Positions 5,854 to 13,251 of a stretch of 19,707 bases of DNA are shown here, piece after piece. Where the stretch lies: positions 1 to 19,707 of the forward strand of contig CAUJFT010000050.1 of the NCBI GenBank assembly GCA_963169475.1, written 5' to 3'. The notes beneath the pieces were generated by a model, which did no database searches, was not told the DNA's origin, and saw only the letters and a list, made by a program, of their open reading frames with translations. Source of the DNA: Bacteroidota bacterium. GTDB lineage: Bacteria; Bacteroidota; Bacteroidia; J057. The stretch's first letter is position 1, and the number at the start of each line of letters is the position of its first letter. Position numbers and translations under genes: made by a program.

Positions 5854-6463
5854 ATTTTTGAGAAAGATTGAGTATTTTCATGTTTGAATATTCTCTTTCC
5901 AAGTTGGAAGCAAGTATGAGAATCCGCTCTCCTTGATATTGGTCCAATAAGTGCAGCATCTTTGTGGCATTTTCTGTATCCATATTAGAAGTGGGCTCAT
6001 CTAAGAGGAGAATATCCGATTTTGAAAATAGAGACATTCCAAACTTAACCCTTTGTAACATGCCGGAAGAATATAGCCTTAGCTTCTTATCCTTATGATC
6101 TTCCAAATTCAGGAGAGTTATCATTTCATCTGTGGAGGCTATAAGCGGCTTCTTAAACCGAAAATGTAAGGCGAGGTGTTCTTCTAAGCTAAAATCCGAA
6201 TAAAGGGTAATTTGAGGTCCCGTCCAGCTTATATGATTGTACATGGATTCATAACCGGTTTTTTTTCCATTTTTCTCAAAAAAACATTTTCCTTCGGAGG
6301 CATTCATCTGTCCGGCAATAATTCGCATCAGAGTAGATTTGCCGGAGCCGTTAGTTCCGGTTAGGGCAAGGGATTCTCCTTGATTCAAGGTAAGGGTAAG
6401 GTTTCTAAACAGCCACCTGCCGTAGAATTTTTTGCCGATATTTTGGAGTGTAACAGAGAACAA
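5852..6463 (-). CDS. ABC transporter ATP-binding protein (CcmA-like, stand-alone)
   Basis: A 203-aa single nucleotide-binding domain, about the size of the haem-exporter ATPase CcmA. Visible motifs are Walker A GTNGSGKST (36-44), a Q-loop Gln (Q84 in GPQITLY), signature YSSGMLQR (131-138) and Walker B DILLLDEP (150-157). The H-loop position, where a His normally contacts ATP, is Asn (N187 in LASNLERE). It is the last gene of a leftward operon, 12 bp after rfaE2. No membrane permease is encoded beside it, so its partner must be elsewhere. The substrate is unknown; CcmA-like is only a similarity of size and sequence style. Confidence 0.85.
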   Translation of the reverse strand: MFSVTLQNIGKKFYGRWLFRNLTLTLNQGESLALTGTNGSGKSTLMRIIAGQMNASEGKCFFEKNGKKTGYESMYNHISWTGPQITLYSDFSLEEHLALHFRFKKPLIASTDEMITLLNLEDHKDKKLRLYSSGMLQRVKFGMSLFSKSDILLLDEPTSNMDTENATKMLHLLDQYQGERILILASNLEREYSNMKILNLSQK

Positions 6464-6475
6464 GGGCTGAATTAA

Positions 6476-6958
6476 TTATTTTAGTTTTTGAATTAAATGA
6501 GTGGTGGAGTATCCCGCTACAAAAGGGAGGATTTCAACCGTTCCGCCGTAGCCAATGACCGTTTTGTATTCGGGAAGGGATTGAGGGGCATAATCTCCCC
6601 CTTTGATATAAACATCGGGGGTCAATAGCTCCAAGAGAGGAATTGCGGTATCTTCCTCAAAAATCACAACTGCATCTACACAATGCAATGCCGCAAGCAT
6701 GATTGCCCTATCCGCTTGGGAATTTACCGGACGCGTGTCTCCTTTGAGTCTTTGTACAGAGCTATCGGAATTTAGTCCGACTATGAGCTTACGCCCGGGT
6801 TTACGAGCATCGGAAAGATACTGTATGTGTCCGATATGCAGGAGGTCAAAACACCCGTTAGTGAAAGCAATAGTGTATTGTCCAAAACGCCACCCTCTGA
6901 CCTTAAAGTGTAGTTTATCGGAGGTGAGTATTTTATCTTTGAATGTAAAATTTATCAT
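6476..6958 (-). CDS. rfaE2: D-glycero-beta-D-manno-heptose 1-phosphate adenylyltransferase (RfaE domain II type)
   Basis: A 160-aa nucleotidyltransferase of the cytidylyltransferase-like fold. It carries TNGCFDLLHIGH (33-44, with the nucleotide-binding HxGH at 41-44), NSDSSVQRLKG (63-73), RPVN (76-79), VDAVVIFEEDT (94-104), KGGDY (119-123) and GYSTTHLI (149-156). All are hallmarks of the C-terminal domain of HldE/RfaE. It joins AMP from ATP to heptose-1-phosphate, making ADP-heptose for the lipopolysaccharide inner core. In E. coli this domain is fused to a kinase; here it is separate, as in many other bacteria, so the kinase (rfaE1) should lie elsewhere. The start is 5 bp after the stop of the upstream LpoA-like gene, so the genes are probably co-transcribed. 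Confidence 0.92.
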   Translation of the reverse strand: MINFTFKDKILTSDKLHFKVRGWRFGQYTIAFTNGCFDLLHIGHIQYLSDARKPGRKLIVGLNSDSSVQRLKGDTRPVNSQADRAIMLAALHCVDAVVIFEEDTAIPLLELLTPDVYIKGGDYAPQSLPEYKTVIGYGGTVEILPFVAGYSTTHLIQKLK

Positions 6959-6963
6959 AGCGA

Positions 6964-8718
6964 TTAGAAGTTCCTTTTCAGAATTCCGGAAGGAGTGTAT
7001 TGCATGATGTGAATCGCCTGATTGTCAGGCTGCCCGTTAAAATCGAAATCTAAATGTAAGGCTTTTACTTTAGGGTGATTTTTAATAAACTCATTCATAT
7101 CGCCCTTATCTTTGGAATATTCGTCTAAAACGGAGAGTAGGAATTTGCCCAAATCATATCCTCTAACATTGGTTTCTGTGGGAGCGATTCCGTATTTTGC
7201 AAGGAATGCGTTATAAAACTCTGCATATCCGCGGCTATTCTCATCGGGTAGATAAGAGGTGGTGAAGTAGATTCCGATTCTTTCTTTAAGTTCTCTATCC
7301 ATAGTATAGAAACTTTCTATATCCGGAGAAGCAAAAATTTTAATACTGCTGGCACCAAGATAGCTAAGGATTAGCCCTACACTTTCTTCATTCGTCATCG
7401 GGATATACATGGCATCACAGCCTTGGTTTTTGATTCCGTTCATACAATAAGGAATTTGCCCGATAGACCGTTGATAAATAGAGTCAATTTGCATGGGTAC
7501 TACTTGCCCGCCGAGTTCCTTAAATCTTTTTTCAAAGGCATTTGCCATTTCTACGGTAACCGCCTTTTTGTCGTTCCAAACAGCAATTTTTCTTACTCCT
7601 GTAACAGAATATGCGTATTCTGCCATTTTTTTTCCGTGCGTGGCAGCCGCCGGACGGGCAAGCATAACTTGGTTTTTTTTGTCGGCTATCTGAACAGTAG
7701 GACTGAGCGGAACAATCTGCGCCACGCCTTTACTTTCTGCCCAATCTGCAAGGACACGAGATTGTTTGTTGAATATCTCTCCTACAATTACATCAGGATA
7801 TAGGTCTTCTAATTCTGCGAGTTGCGCGCCAAGTATTTCGTTATCTCTTTGGGTGTCGAATATTTTCAAATAAATCTGCTTTCCGCCGGGCGTTTTGGCG
7901 TGGTCTTCTATCGCCTTGATAAATCCTTCGGAAAATTCAAGTCCTACCTGACTTTTTAAGGGAATTTCCTTCAAGCCGGAGACATCTGCATTATCAATAT
8001 AGAGCGGAAGAAAAAGGCATATTTTAGCGATATTTTTTTCTACGGCTTTGGGAGCAATCTTTTTCTCCATCATAAGAACTTTAAGGAAAGTAGTTTCCTT
8101 GCCTCCGTTTTTTAAGTGTTTCTGAATCAGTGCCTTTGCTTGTTCTCTGTTTTCCTCTTGAACAAATCGGTAACAAGCCGCCTCACACACTTCTTCTCTA
8201 TATTTAGCAGGGACTTTCTCATAAACCATCGCAGCGATTTTGCCGGAAGCTTTGTAAAACAAGAAGTATTGTACAGCGGCGTGGCTTTCACGCGATATTT
8301 CGCCGTCCACGATTTCGTCATGTAATTTATATAAATCTACTGCCGTTTGTACTAATTCTTTTTCAGAAGTACTCTTAAGCCCCAACATTACAAGATGATA
8401 CTTTGCATCTTCCACATATTTTGATAAGGGGTATTCCTTGGTTAATATATCAAAGTATTGTTTTGCATTGGCATAGTCTTCCATTTGGTAATAAGCGAGC
8501 CCCGTCATATAAATAGCAGACGTAGTAGCCTGATTGTAGTCCCTGATTAGGGCATCTTCAAACATACGAAGTGCTTGGGGATAATTGGTGTTTTTCATAT
8601 ACCTTTTACCAAGATTCATTAACTCTACCGCGCCTTGGTCTTTGGGGATACTTTGGGAAAAAACAACCGTTAAGGTGCTAAAAAAACATATTAAAAGAAA
8701 AACCTTTTTACCATTCAT
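6964..8718 (-). CDS. Periplasmic TPR plus type 1 periplasmic-binding-fold protein (LpoA-like architecture)
   Basis: A 584-aa exported protein with a signal peptide (1-21, then Gln). An N-terminal helical/TPR region follows: clear TPR-like pairs at about 30-62 (ELMNLGKRYMKNTNYPQALR) and 66-98 (YMTGLAYYQMEDYANAKQYF), then more helices to about 215. From about 230 it has a type 1 periplasmic-binding-protein fold, with KICLFLPLY, DVIVGEIFNKQ at 309-319 and repeated alpha/beta segments to the end. Enterobacterial LpoA, an outer-membrane lipoprotein that activates peptidoglycan synthase PBP1A, has the same order of domains (TPR, then PBP-like). This protein lacks a visible lipobox. Automated pipelines may call it a branched-chain amino-acid binding protein, but no permease is nearby. 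It is the first gene of the operon with rfaE2 and the ABC ATPase. Confidence 0.8.
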   Translation of the reverse strand: MNGKKVFLLICFFSTLTVVFSQSIPKDQGAVELMNLGKRYMKNTNYPQALRMFEDALIRDYNQATTSAIYMTGLAYYQMEDYANAKQYFDILTKEYPLSKYVEDAKYHLVMLGLKSTSEKELVQTAVDLYKLHDEIVDGEISRESHAAVQYFLFYKASGKIAAMVYEKVPAKYREEVCEAACYRFVQEENREQAKALIQKHLKNGGKETTFLKVLMMEKKIAPKAVEKNIAKICLFLPLYIDNADVSGLKEIPLKSQVGLEFSEGFIKAIEDHAKTPGGKQIYLKIFDTQRDNEILGAQLAELEDLYPDVIVGEIFNKQSRVLADWAESKGVAQIVPLSPTVQIADKKNQVMLARPAAATHGKKMAEYAYSVTGVRKIAVWNDKKAVTVEMANAFEKRFKELGGQVVPMQIDSIYQRSIGQIPYCMNGIKNQGCDAMYIPMTNEESVGLILSYLGASSIKIFASPDIESFYTMDRELKERIGIYFTTSYLPDENSRGYAEFYNAFLAKYGIAPTETNVRGYDLGKFLLSVLDEYSKDKGDMNEFIKNHPKVKALHLDFDFNGQPDNQAIHIMQYTPSGILKRNF

Positions 8719-9060
8719 AATATAGTCAAGATGAAATTACGCCCCAAAATTGGTACTTTTCGCGCAAGCGTGCAAATTATAACGCCGATTTAGAGAAGAT
8801 ATTTTTTATTCTTCTGTTTTCTTTTTGTATAAATATGCCCTATTTGAGCCTTCCGTCTCTAAAAAAAAAATGCAGGGCAATAAATCATTAAAAACTTATC
8901 ATGGAAATAAGTTATAATATTTAGTTTAATGGTTTACAGTAATTTAAAATTAATAAGGCAGAAATATTCAAAACCTTGTTGGTATTAATTAAGGAATAAC
9001 TTCTAAAAGTCCTAACTTCGTCAAAAGAATTTGAGCCTATGACCAAAGCACGTGATAAGA
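8719..9060. other. 342-bp intergenic region upstream of the LpoA-like gene
   Basis: This region lies between two leftward genes. I see only an imperfect -7-like sequence on the minus strand (8773-8781, TATAATTTG, wrong spacing) and a small hairpin AACTTAT (8893-8899)/ATAAGTT (8907-8913) without a T tract. No gene or recognised RNA is visible. The operon promoter is presumably here but is not identifiable by eye. Confidence 0.5.
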
Positions 9061-10059
9061 TTAAAAACGCTTATCTTCTAAGCGGTGTTTTTGATTAGTG
9101 GAGATGTTTTCGGCAGTCCATTCAATGGATTGAACGTATTCATGCTTTCTTTCCCTACATTCGGATTTTCGACAGATTTTACATGAAAAATCGAGGCACC
9201 CGTCTGTATGAACAAATAGCTCTACGCTTTTGCCGTATTTTCCCTTGACGAGTTTTTCGAGTGCCTCCACTTCGGCATGTTCTTCAGACACATTCAGATA
9301 CCAAGGCACAGTAAGATGACAATCTACGTGGAGGATACTCCCGTATTTGATAACTCTCAAATTATGCAAATCAATCCAGTTTTCGTGTTTAATTTTATAT
9401 AAATATACCACCATTTCACTTAAAAGGGCTTTATCGGCTTCGTCCATGATTCCCGACACCGATTCTCTCACAATTTGAATACCCGTATAGATGATAAAAA
9501 GTGCGAAAATAATCGCCGTAACGCTGTCAATCCAAATTTTACCCGTGATTTTAATCAAAAATAATCCCACCAAGATACCCACTGTTGTTATCGTATCTGA
9601 CTGTAAATGCTTCCCGCTTGCTACTAATGCTAGTGATTGATTGGCTTTTCCTTTTCGGATAGCAATTGCACCAAGCACAAAGTTTACAACTGCGGCAAAA
9701 CTCACCAAAATTATTCCAGGTTCTAACTCCCCAATTTCGCGCGGGTTATGTAGGTTATCAAACACTTTTACAATGATGATACTTCCTGCCATGAAAATCA
9801 GACTACCCTCCAATCCTGCGGATAAAAACTCTACCTTTCCATGCCCGTAAGGGTGATTATCGTCGCGGGGTTGAGCAGAAAGATAAAGACTATAAAGACC
9901 AACAAACCCGCTAACCACATTAACGGTACTTTCCAAAGCATCTGTAAGTACCGAAATGGAGCGCGTAAGATACCATGCAGCTATTTTTATAATGAACAAA
10001 AAAATAGCCACTATGACCACCCATCGCTGAATGTTGAAATTTTCTTTTACCTTCTCCAT
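9061..10059 (-). CDS. Cation diffusion facilitator family metal efflux transporter
   Basis: A 332-aa inner-membrane protein with about six helices (roughly 12-30, 34-60, 80-100, 114-134, 156-170, 177-196) and a cytoplasmic C-terminal domain. Family motifs are LTDALESTVN in helix 2 (39-47), HPYGHGK (69-75) after it, and GKHLQSD (149-155) in helix 5, giving H151 and D155 as metal ligands. Against FieF-type proteins the helix-2 ligands align to E43 and N47, an acceptable variant seen in other bacterial CDFs. The C-terminal extension has four Cys (C288, C293, C296, C301) that could bind metal. The likely substrate is Zn, Fe, Mn or Co/Ni; sequence alone does not decide. It exports the cation in exchange for protons. 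It is divergent from the M16 peptidase gene. Confidence 0.9.
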   Translation of the reverse strand: MEKVKENFNIQRWVVIVAIFLFIIKIAAWYLTRSISVLTDALESTVNVVSGFVGLYSLYLSAQPRDDNHPYGHGKVEFLSAGLEGSLIFMAGSIIIVKVFDNLHNPREIGELEPGIILVSFAAVVNFVLGAIAIRKGKANQSLALVASGKHLQSDTITTVGILVGLFLIKITGKIWIDSVTAIIFALFIIYTGIQIVRESVSGIMDEADKALLSEMVVYLYKIKHENWIDLHNLRVIKYGSILHVDCHLTVPWYLNVSEEHAEVEALEKLVKGKYGKSVELFVHTDGCLDFSCKICRKSECRERKHEYVQSIEWTAENISTNQKHRLEDKRF

Positions 10060-10062
10060 TTT

Positions 10063-10092
10063 TTTGTATATTGGAAAATCTACGTAAATTTG
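10063..10092 (+). promoter_or_regulatory. Promoter of the M16 peptidase gene
   Basis: TTTG (10063-10066) and TAAATTTG (10085-10092, a perfect -7 box) are separated by 18 bp. Transcription would start near 10098, leaving a leader of about 55 nt. Confidence 0.55.
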
Positions 10093-10096
10093 ACCG

Positions 10097-10104
10097 CAAA
10101 ATTA
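10097..10104 (-). promoter_or_regulatory. -7 box of the cation transporter gene
   Basis: TAATTTTG on the minus strand matches TAnnTTTG exactly and lies about 40 bp before the ATG at 10059. No good -33 element is seen. It faces the M16 -7 box, with only four bases (ACCG) between them. Confidence 0.45.
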
Positions 10105-10153
10105 ATTTTTTTTATAACAAACGTCCAGATAAAAATATCATATTCTTTAAATA

Positions 10154-13117
10154 ATGAAAAAAGTATTAATAGCAGCATTGTTCCTATATACTTGTGTATG
10201 GGTAGAGGCACAAACCACAACAGAACCCAGAGTATCCGGTTCCGCCACCCCCGTTACGCTTGAAAGCTCCGCAATTAGAGATAAAAAAAATAATCAAGGA
10301 TTTACCAATACTACCTTAAATGATATTTTAAAAGTAGAAAAATATACTTTACCCAATGGGCTGACAGTCTATCTAAATGAAGACCATAACTTACCCTCTG
10401 TGTATGGAGGGGTAGCGGTCAATGCAGGAGGCAAATATGACCCCGCAGACCATACGGGCATGGGGCATTATTTGGAACACATGCTTTTCAAAGGTACGGA
10501 AACTATGGGAACAATGAATTTCGGCGAGGAGAAACCTTGGCTTGACAAAATTAACCGCTTGTATGATTCATTGGGCATGACCCAAGACGAAGAAAAGAGA
10601 AAAGAGATTCAAAAAAACATCAACGAAGCCGGATTGAAAGCCGCAGAATATGCCGTTCCCAATGATATGGATAGGCTGCTGAAATCTTTTGGTTCCACCA
10701 AGGTAAATGCCTTCACGGCTTTTGAGCTTATCTTTTATCATAATACTTTTCCGGCTAATGAAATGGAAAAATGGCTTACTCTATACAGCGATAGATTCAT
10801 TAATCCTGTTTTTCGCCTTTTTCAGTCCGAGCTTGAAGTAGTGTATGAGGAAAAAAACAGAGGGCAGGACAATATGGGTACGGCAATTTTTGAAACCTTG
10901 TTAGGGAGTTTTTTTAAGAAACACCCGTATGGACAGAGTATCATCGGAAAAACGGACCATTTAAAAAATCCCTCTCTCACTAAAATGTATGAGTATTACC
11001 ATACCTATTACGTCCCAAACAACATGGCTCTTGTGCTTTGTGGAGATTTTAATAGTGAAGAGATTAAACCCCTAATTGCAGAAAAGTTTGGACGTTGGCA
11101 GAAAAAAGACATTCCTATTTTTAACGCTCCAAAAGAGGACCCTTTCAAAGGAAAAGAGGTCATAAATGCTAGACTTTCCCCAGTAAAAATCGGATTCATA
11201 GGCTACCGCTCTGTACCCAACGGACACCCCGACCAATATGCGATGGAAGTCGTGTCTTTTTTACTTAGTAATCAAAATCAGACAGGGTTGCTAGACAAAC
11301 TTGCCAATAACCGCAAGATTATGCTTGCCCAGACTTTCCCGCTTCAATTAAATGACGAGGGAGCGTATATTGCACTGATGGTGCCTAAAATTATTGGGCA
11401 ATCTTTACAAAAAGCAGAGAATCTTTTCCTTGCAGAATTAAATAAAATCAAACAAGGAGACTTTTCGGAAGCCCAACTTAACGCTGCTAAACAACAATTA
11501 AAATTACAATTTTATCGTAATCTGGAAGATAATGAAACAAGAGGGGTACAAATTGCTAACCTTTTTACCCAAAAAGCAGAATGGGAAACCTATCTGAATT
11601 ATCCCCAAAAAATTGACCTCCTGACCAAAGAAGAGATTATCAGAGTAGCCAAGCAATATCTTGGCGATAATTATCTAAAACTTAATAGCAAAATGGGATT
11701 CCCCAAAAAGGATAAACTCACAAAGCCCGGATTTAAGCCCGTAATTCCCAAAGACGGGATAGAGTCACCTTATGCGCAGACCTTCAAAAAAATCCCTTCT
11801 GCCAAAGTGAAAAATCCGTTTGTGGACTTAGGAAAAGATGTCAGCGTTACCCCAGAAATTGGGAAAGGACTATATTATGTTGCGAATCCTGTCAATGAAA
11901 TTTTTAACTTCACCATCAAGTATAACACGGGTACATTGAGAAATAATAGGGCAGATAAAGTGGCAGAGTATCTGAATCTTTGTGGGTCAAAGAACACCCC
12001 CTTTGATAAATTCAAAACACAGTTGGATAGTCTTGGTTGTACAGTAGTATTTAGCGCGAGCGAAGATGCCTTGGAAGTAGAGATAGAAGGCTTGGATAAA
12101 TATTTTGCTCCGGCACTGAAGCTTGTCGCAGAGATAATAAAAAGTCCTGAAATAAACCCTTCCAAAATTAAAAATCTTATTAATAACGCCCAATTTGAGC
12201 CGCGTTTATTCAAAAGAGAAAAAGAACAAGTAGGCGCGGCACTTAGGGATTATGCAATATACGGAAAACAATCCAATTACCTAAACCGCTTAACCCTGAA
12301 AGAAATTAAAGCCCTCACCGCCGAAACCCTTATCAAGGATTGGCAAGGGATAACTGCCGAAAAGCCGGAGTTCCATTATGTCGGGAGAATACCTACGCAG
12401 GTAGTAGCCTCCTTGATTAAGGAAAACCTTTCCCTAAATGGCACAAATCCTCCCGAACCTCAAAGACAAATATTATCCTATTCCGAAAATACCGTTTTGC
12501 TCCTAAATGATAAAAAGGCAAGACAAAGCCATATTTGGTTTTATATACCCGGAAGCGATTATCATATCAATGATGAATATCAGATGGATGCCTTCAATAG
12601 CTATTTTGGAGGAGATATGAGTGCCTTAATGTTCCAAGAAATTAGAGAGTTCCGCTCCCTTGCTTATGCCACGAGGGGTAATTACAATAAGCCCTTCAAG
12701 TCTTCTCAAAAGGGATACTTTACAGGATACATCGGTTGTCAGGGAGATAAAACAATGGAGGCAATACAAACATTACATGGAATGTTAACAGCATTGCCCC
12801 AAAAACCTGACAGAATAGAGGCAATTCGTACCGGTTTGGTAGCCAAAATCCCAAGCAATAAGCCCGATTTTCGTAGCTTAATACCAACAATAAGAACATG
12901 GGAAGAGTTCGGCTACAAAGAAGACCCCGCCATCGCCCGCTCACATGGCTATCCTAAACTTACATTTGCCGACATCGTTCAGTTTTACAATAGTAACATT
13001 AAGGGGAAACCAATAGTTATTACGATTGTAGGAGATAAGTCTAAATTTAATATCGAACAATTACAAAAACTCGGAAAACTTCGCGAAGTAACCTTGAAAG
13101 AGGTTTATAGGCACTAA
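10154..13117 (+). CDS. M16 family zinc metallopeptidase, two-half single-chain (pitrilysin-like)
   Basis: A 987-aa exported protein with a signal peptide (1-19, then Gln). The first half holds the inverted zinc motif HYLEH (105-109: H105 and H109 as ligands, E108 as base). It also has the downstream acidic stretch SELEVVYEEKNR (225-236) that supplies the third ligand, at the usual distance plus a charged helical insert (about 130-175). The second half (about 545-987) lacks a zinc motif but keeps the structural 'FREIRE..LAYATRG'-like segment. This matches the active-half/inactive-half arrangement of pitrilysin-type enzymes. It probably degrades peptides or small proteins in the periplasm. The ATG at 10154 starts the signal peptide; no Shine-Dalgarno is seen. 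The next gene starts 134 bp downstream on the same strand. Confidence 0.93.
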   Translation: MKKVLIAALFLYTCVWVEAQTTTEPRVSGSATPVTLESSAIRDKKNNQGFTNTTLNDILKVEKYTLPNGLTVYLNEDHNLPSVYGGVAVNAGGKYDPADHTGMGHYLEHMLFKGTETMGTMNFGEEKPWLDKINRLYDSLGMTQDEEKRKEIQKNINEAGLKAAEYAVPNDMDRLLKSFGSTKVNAFTAFELIFYHNTFPANEMEKWLTLYSDRFINPVFRLFQSELEVVYEEKNRGQDNMGTAIFETLLGSFFKKHPYGQSIIGKTDHLKNPSLTKMYEYYHTYYVPNNMALVLCGDFNSEEIKPLIAEKFGRWQKKDIPIFNAPKEDPFKGKEVINARLSPVKIGFIGYRSVPNGHPDQYAMEVVSFLLSNQNQTGLLDKLANNRKIMLAQTFPLQLNDEGAYIALMVPKIIGQSLQKAENLFLAELNKIKQGDFSEAQLNAAKQQLKLQFYRNLEDNETRGVQIANLFTQKAEWETYLNYPQKIDLLTKEEIIRVAKQYLGDNYLKLNSKMGFPKKDKLTKPGFKPVIPKDGIESPYAQTFKKIPSAKVKNPFVDLGKDVSVTPEIGKGLYYVANPVNEIFNFTIKYNTGTLRNNRADKVAEYLNLCGSKNTPFDKFKTQLDSLGCTVVFSASEDALEVEIEGLDKYFAPALKLVAEIIKSPEINPSKIKNLINNAQFEPRLFKREKEQVGAALRDYAIYGKQSNYLNRLTLKEIKALTAETLIKDWQGITAEKPEFHYVGRIPTQVVASLIKENLSLNGTNPPEPQRQILSYSENTVLLLNDKKARQSHIWFYIPGSDYHINDEYQMDAFNSYFGGDMSALMFQEIREFRSLAYATRGNYNKPFKSSQKGYFTGYIGCQGDKTMEAIQTLHGMLTALPQKPDRIEAIRTGLVAKIPSNKPDFRSLIPTIRTWEEFGYKEDPAIARSHGYPKLTFADIVQFYNSNIKGKPIVITIVGDKSKFNIEQLQKLGKLREVTLKEVYRH

Positions 13118-13251
13118 ATTGCAAATCTTGTTCTTTTTTCCTACGAAATTTAAGGCAGGTATATTTCAAGTATTTTTTAGGAAAAACAAGGAGATAAATT
13201 CTCCCTAAGGCTATAAAAATTACTTGTTTTTAAAAAAATAACTTCAAAATA

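Noticed and set aside
9841..10263. 140-codon frame spanning the CDF/M16 promoter region
   Set aside because: It crosses both promoters and overlaps two strong genes in other frames.
13190..13204. Hairpin GGAGA/TCTCC before the TPR gene
   Set aside because: A five-base-pair stem without a T tract, too small to call a terminator or regulatory structure.
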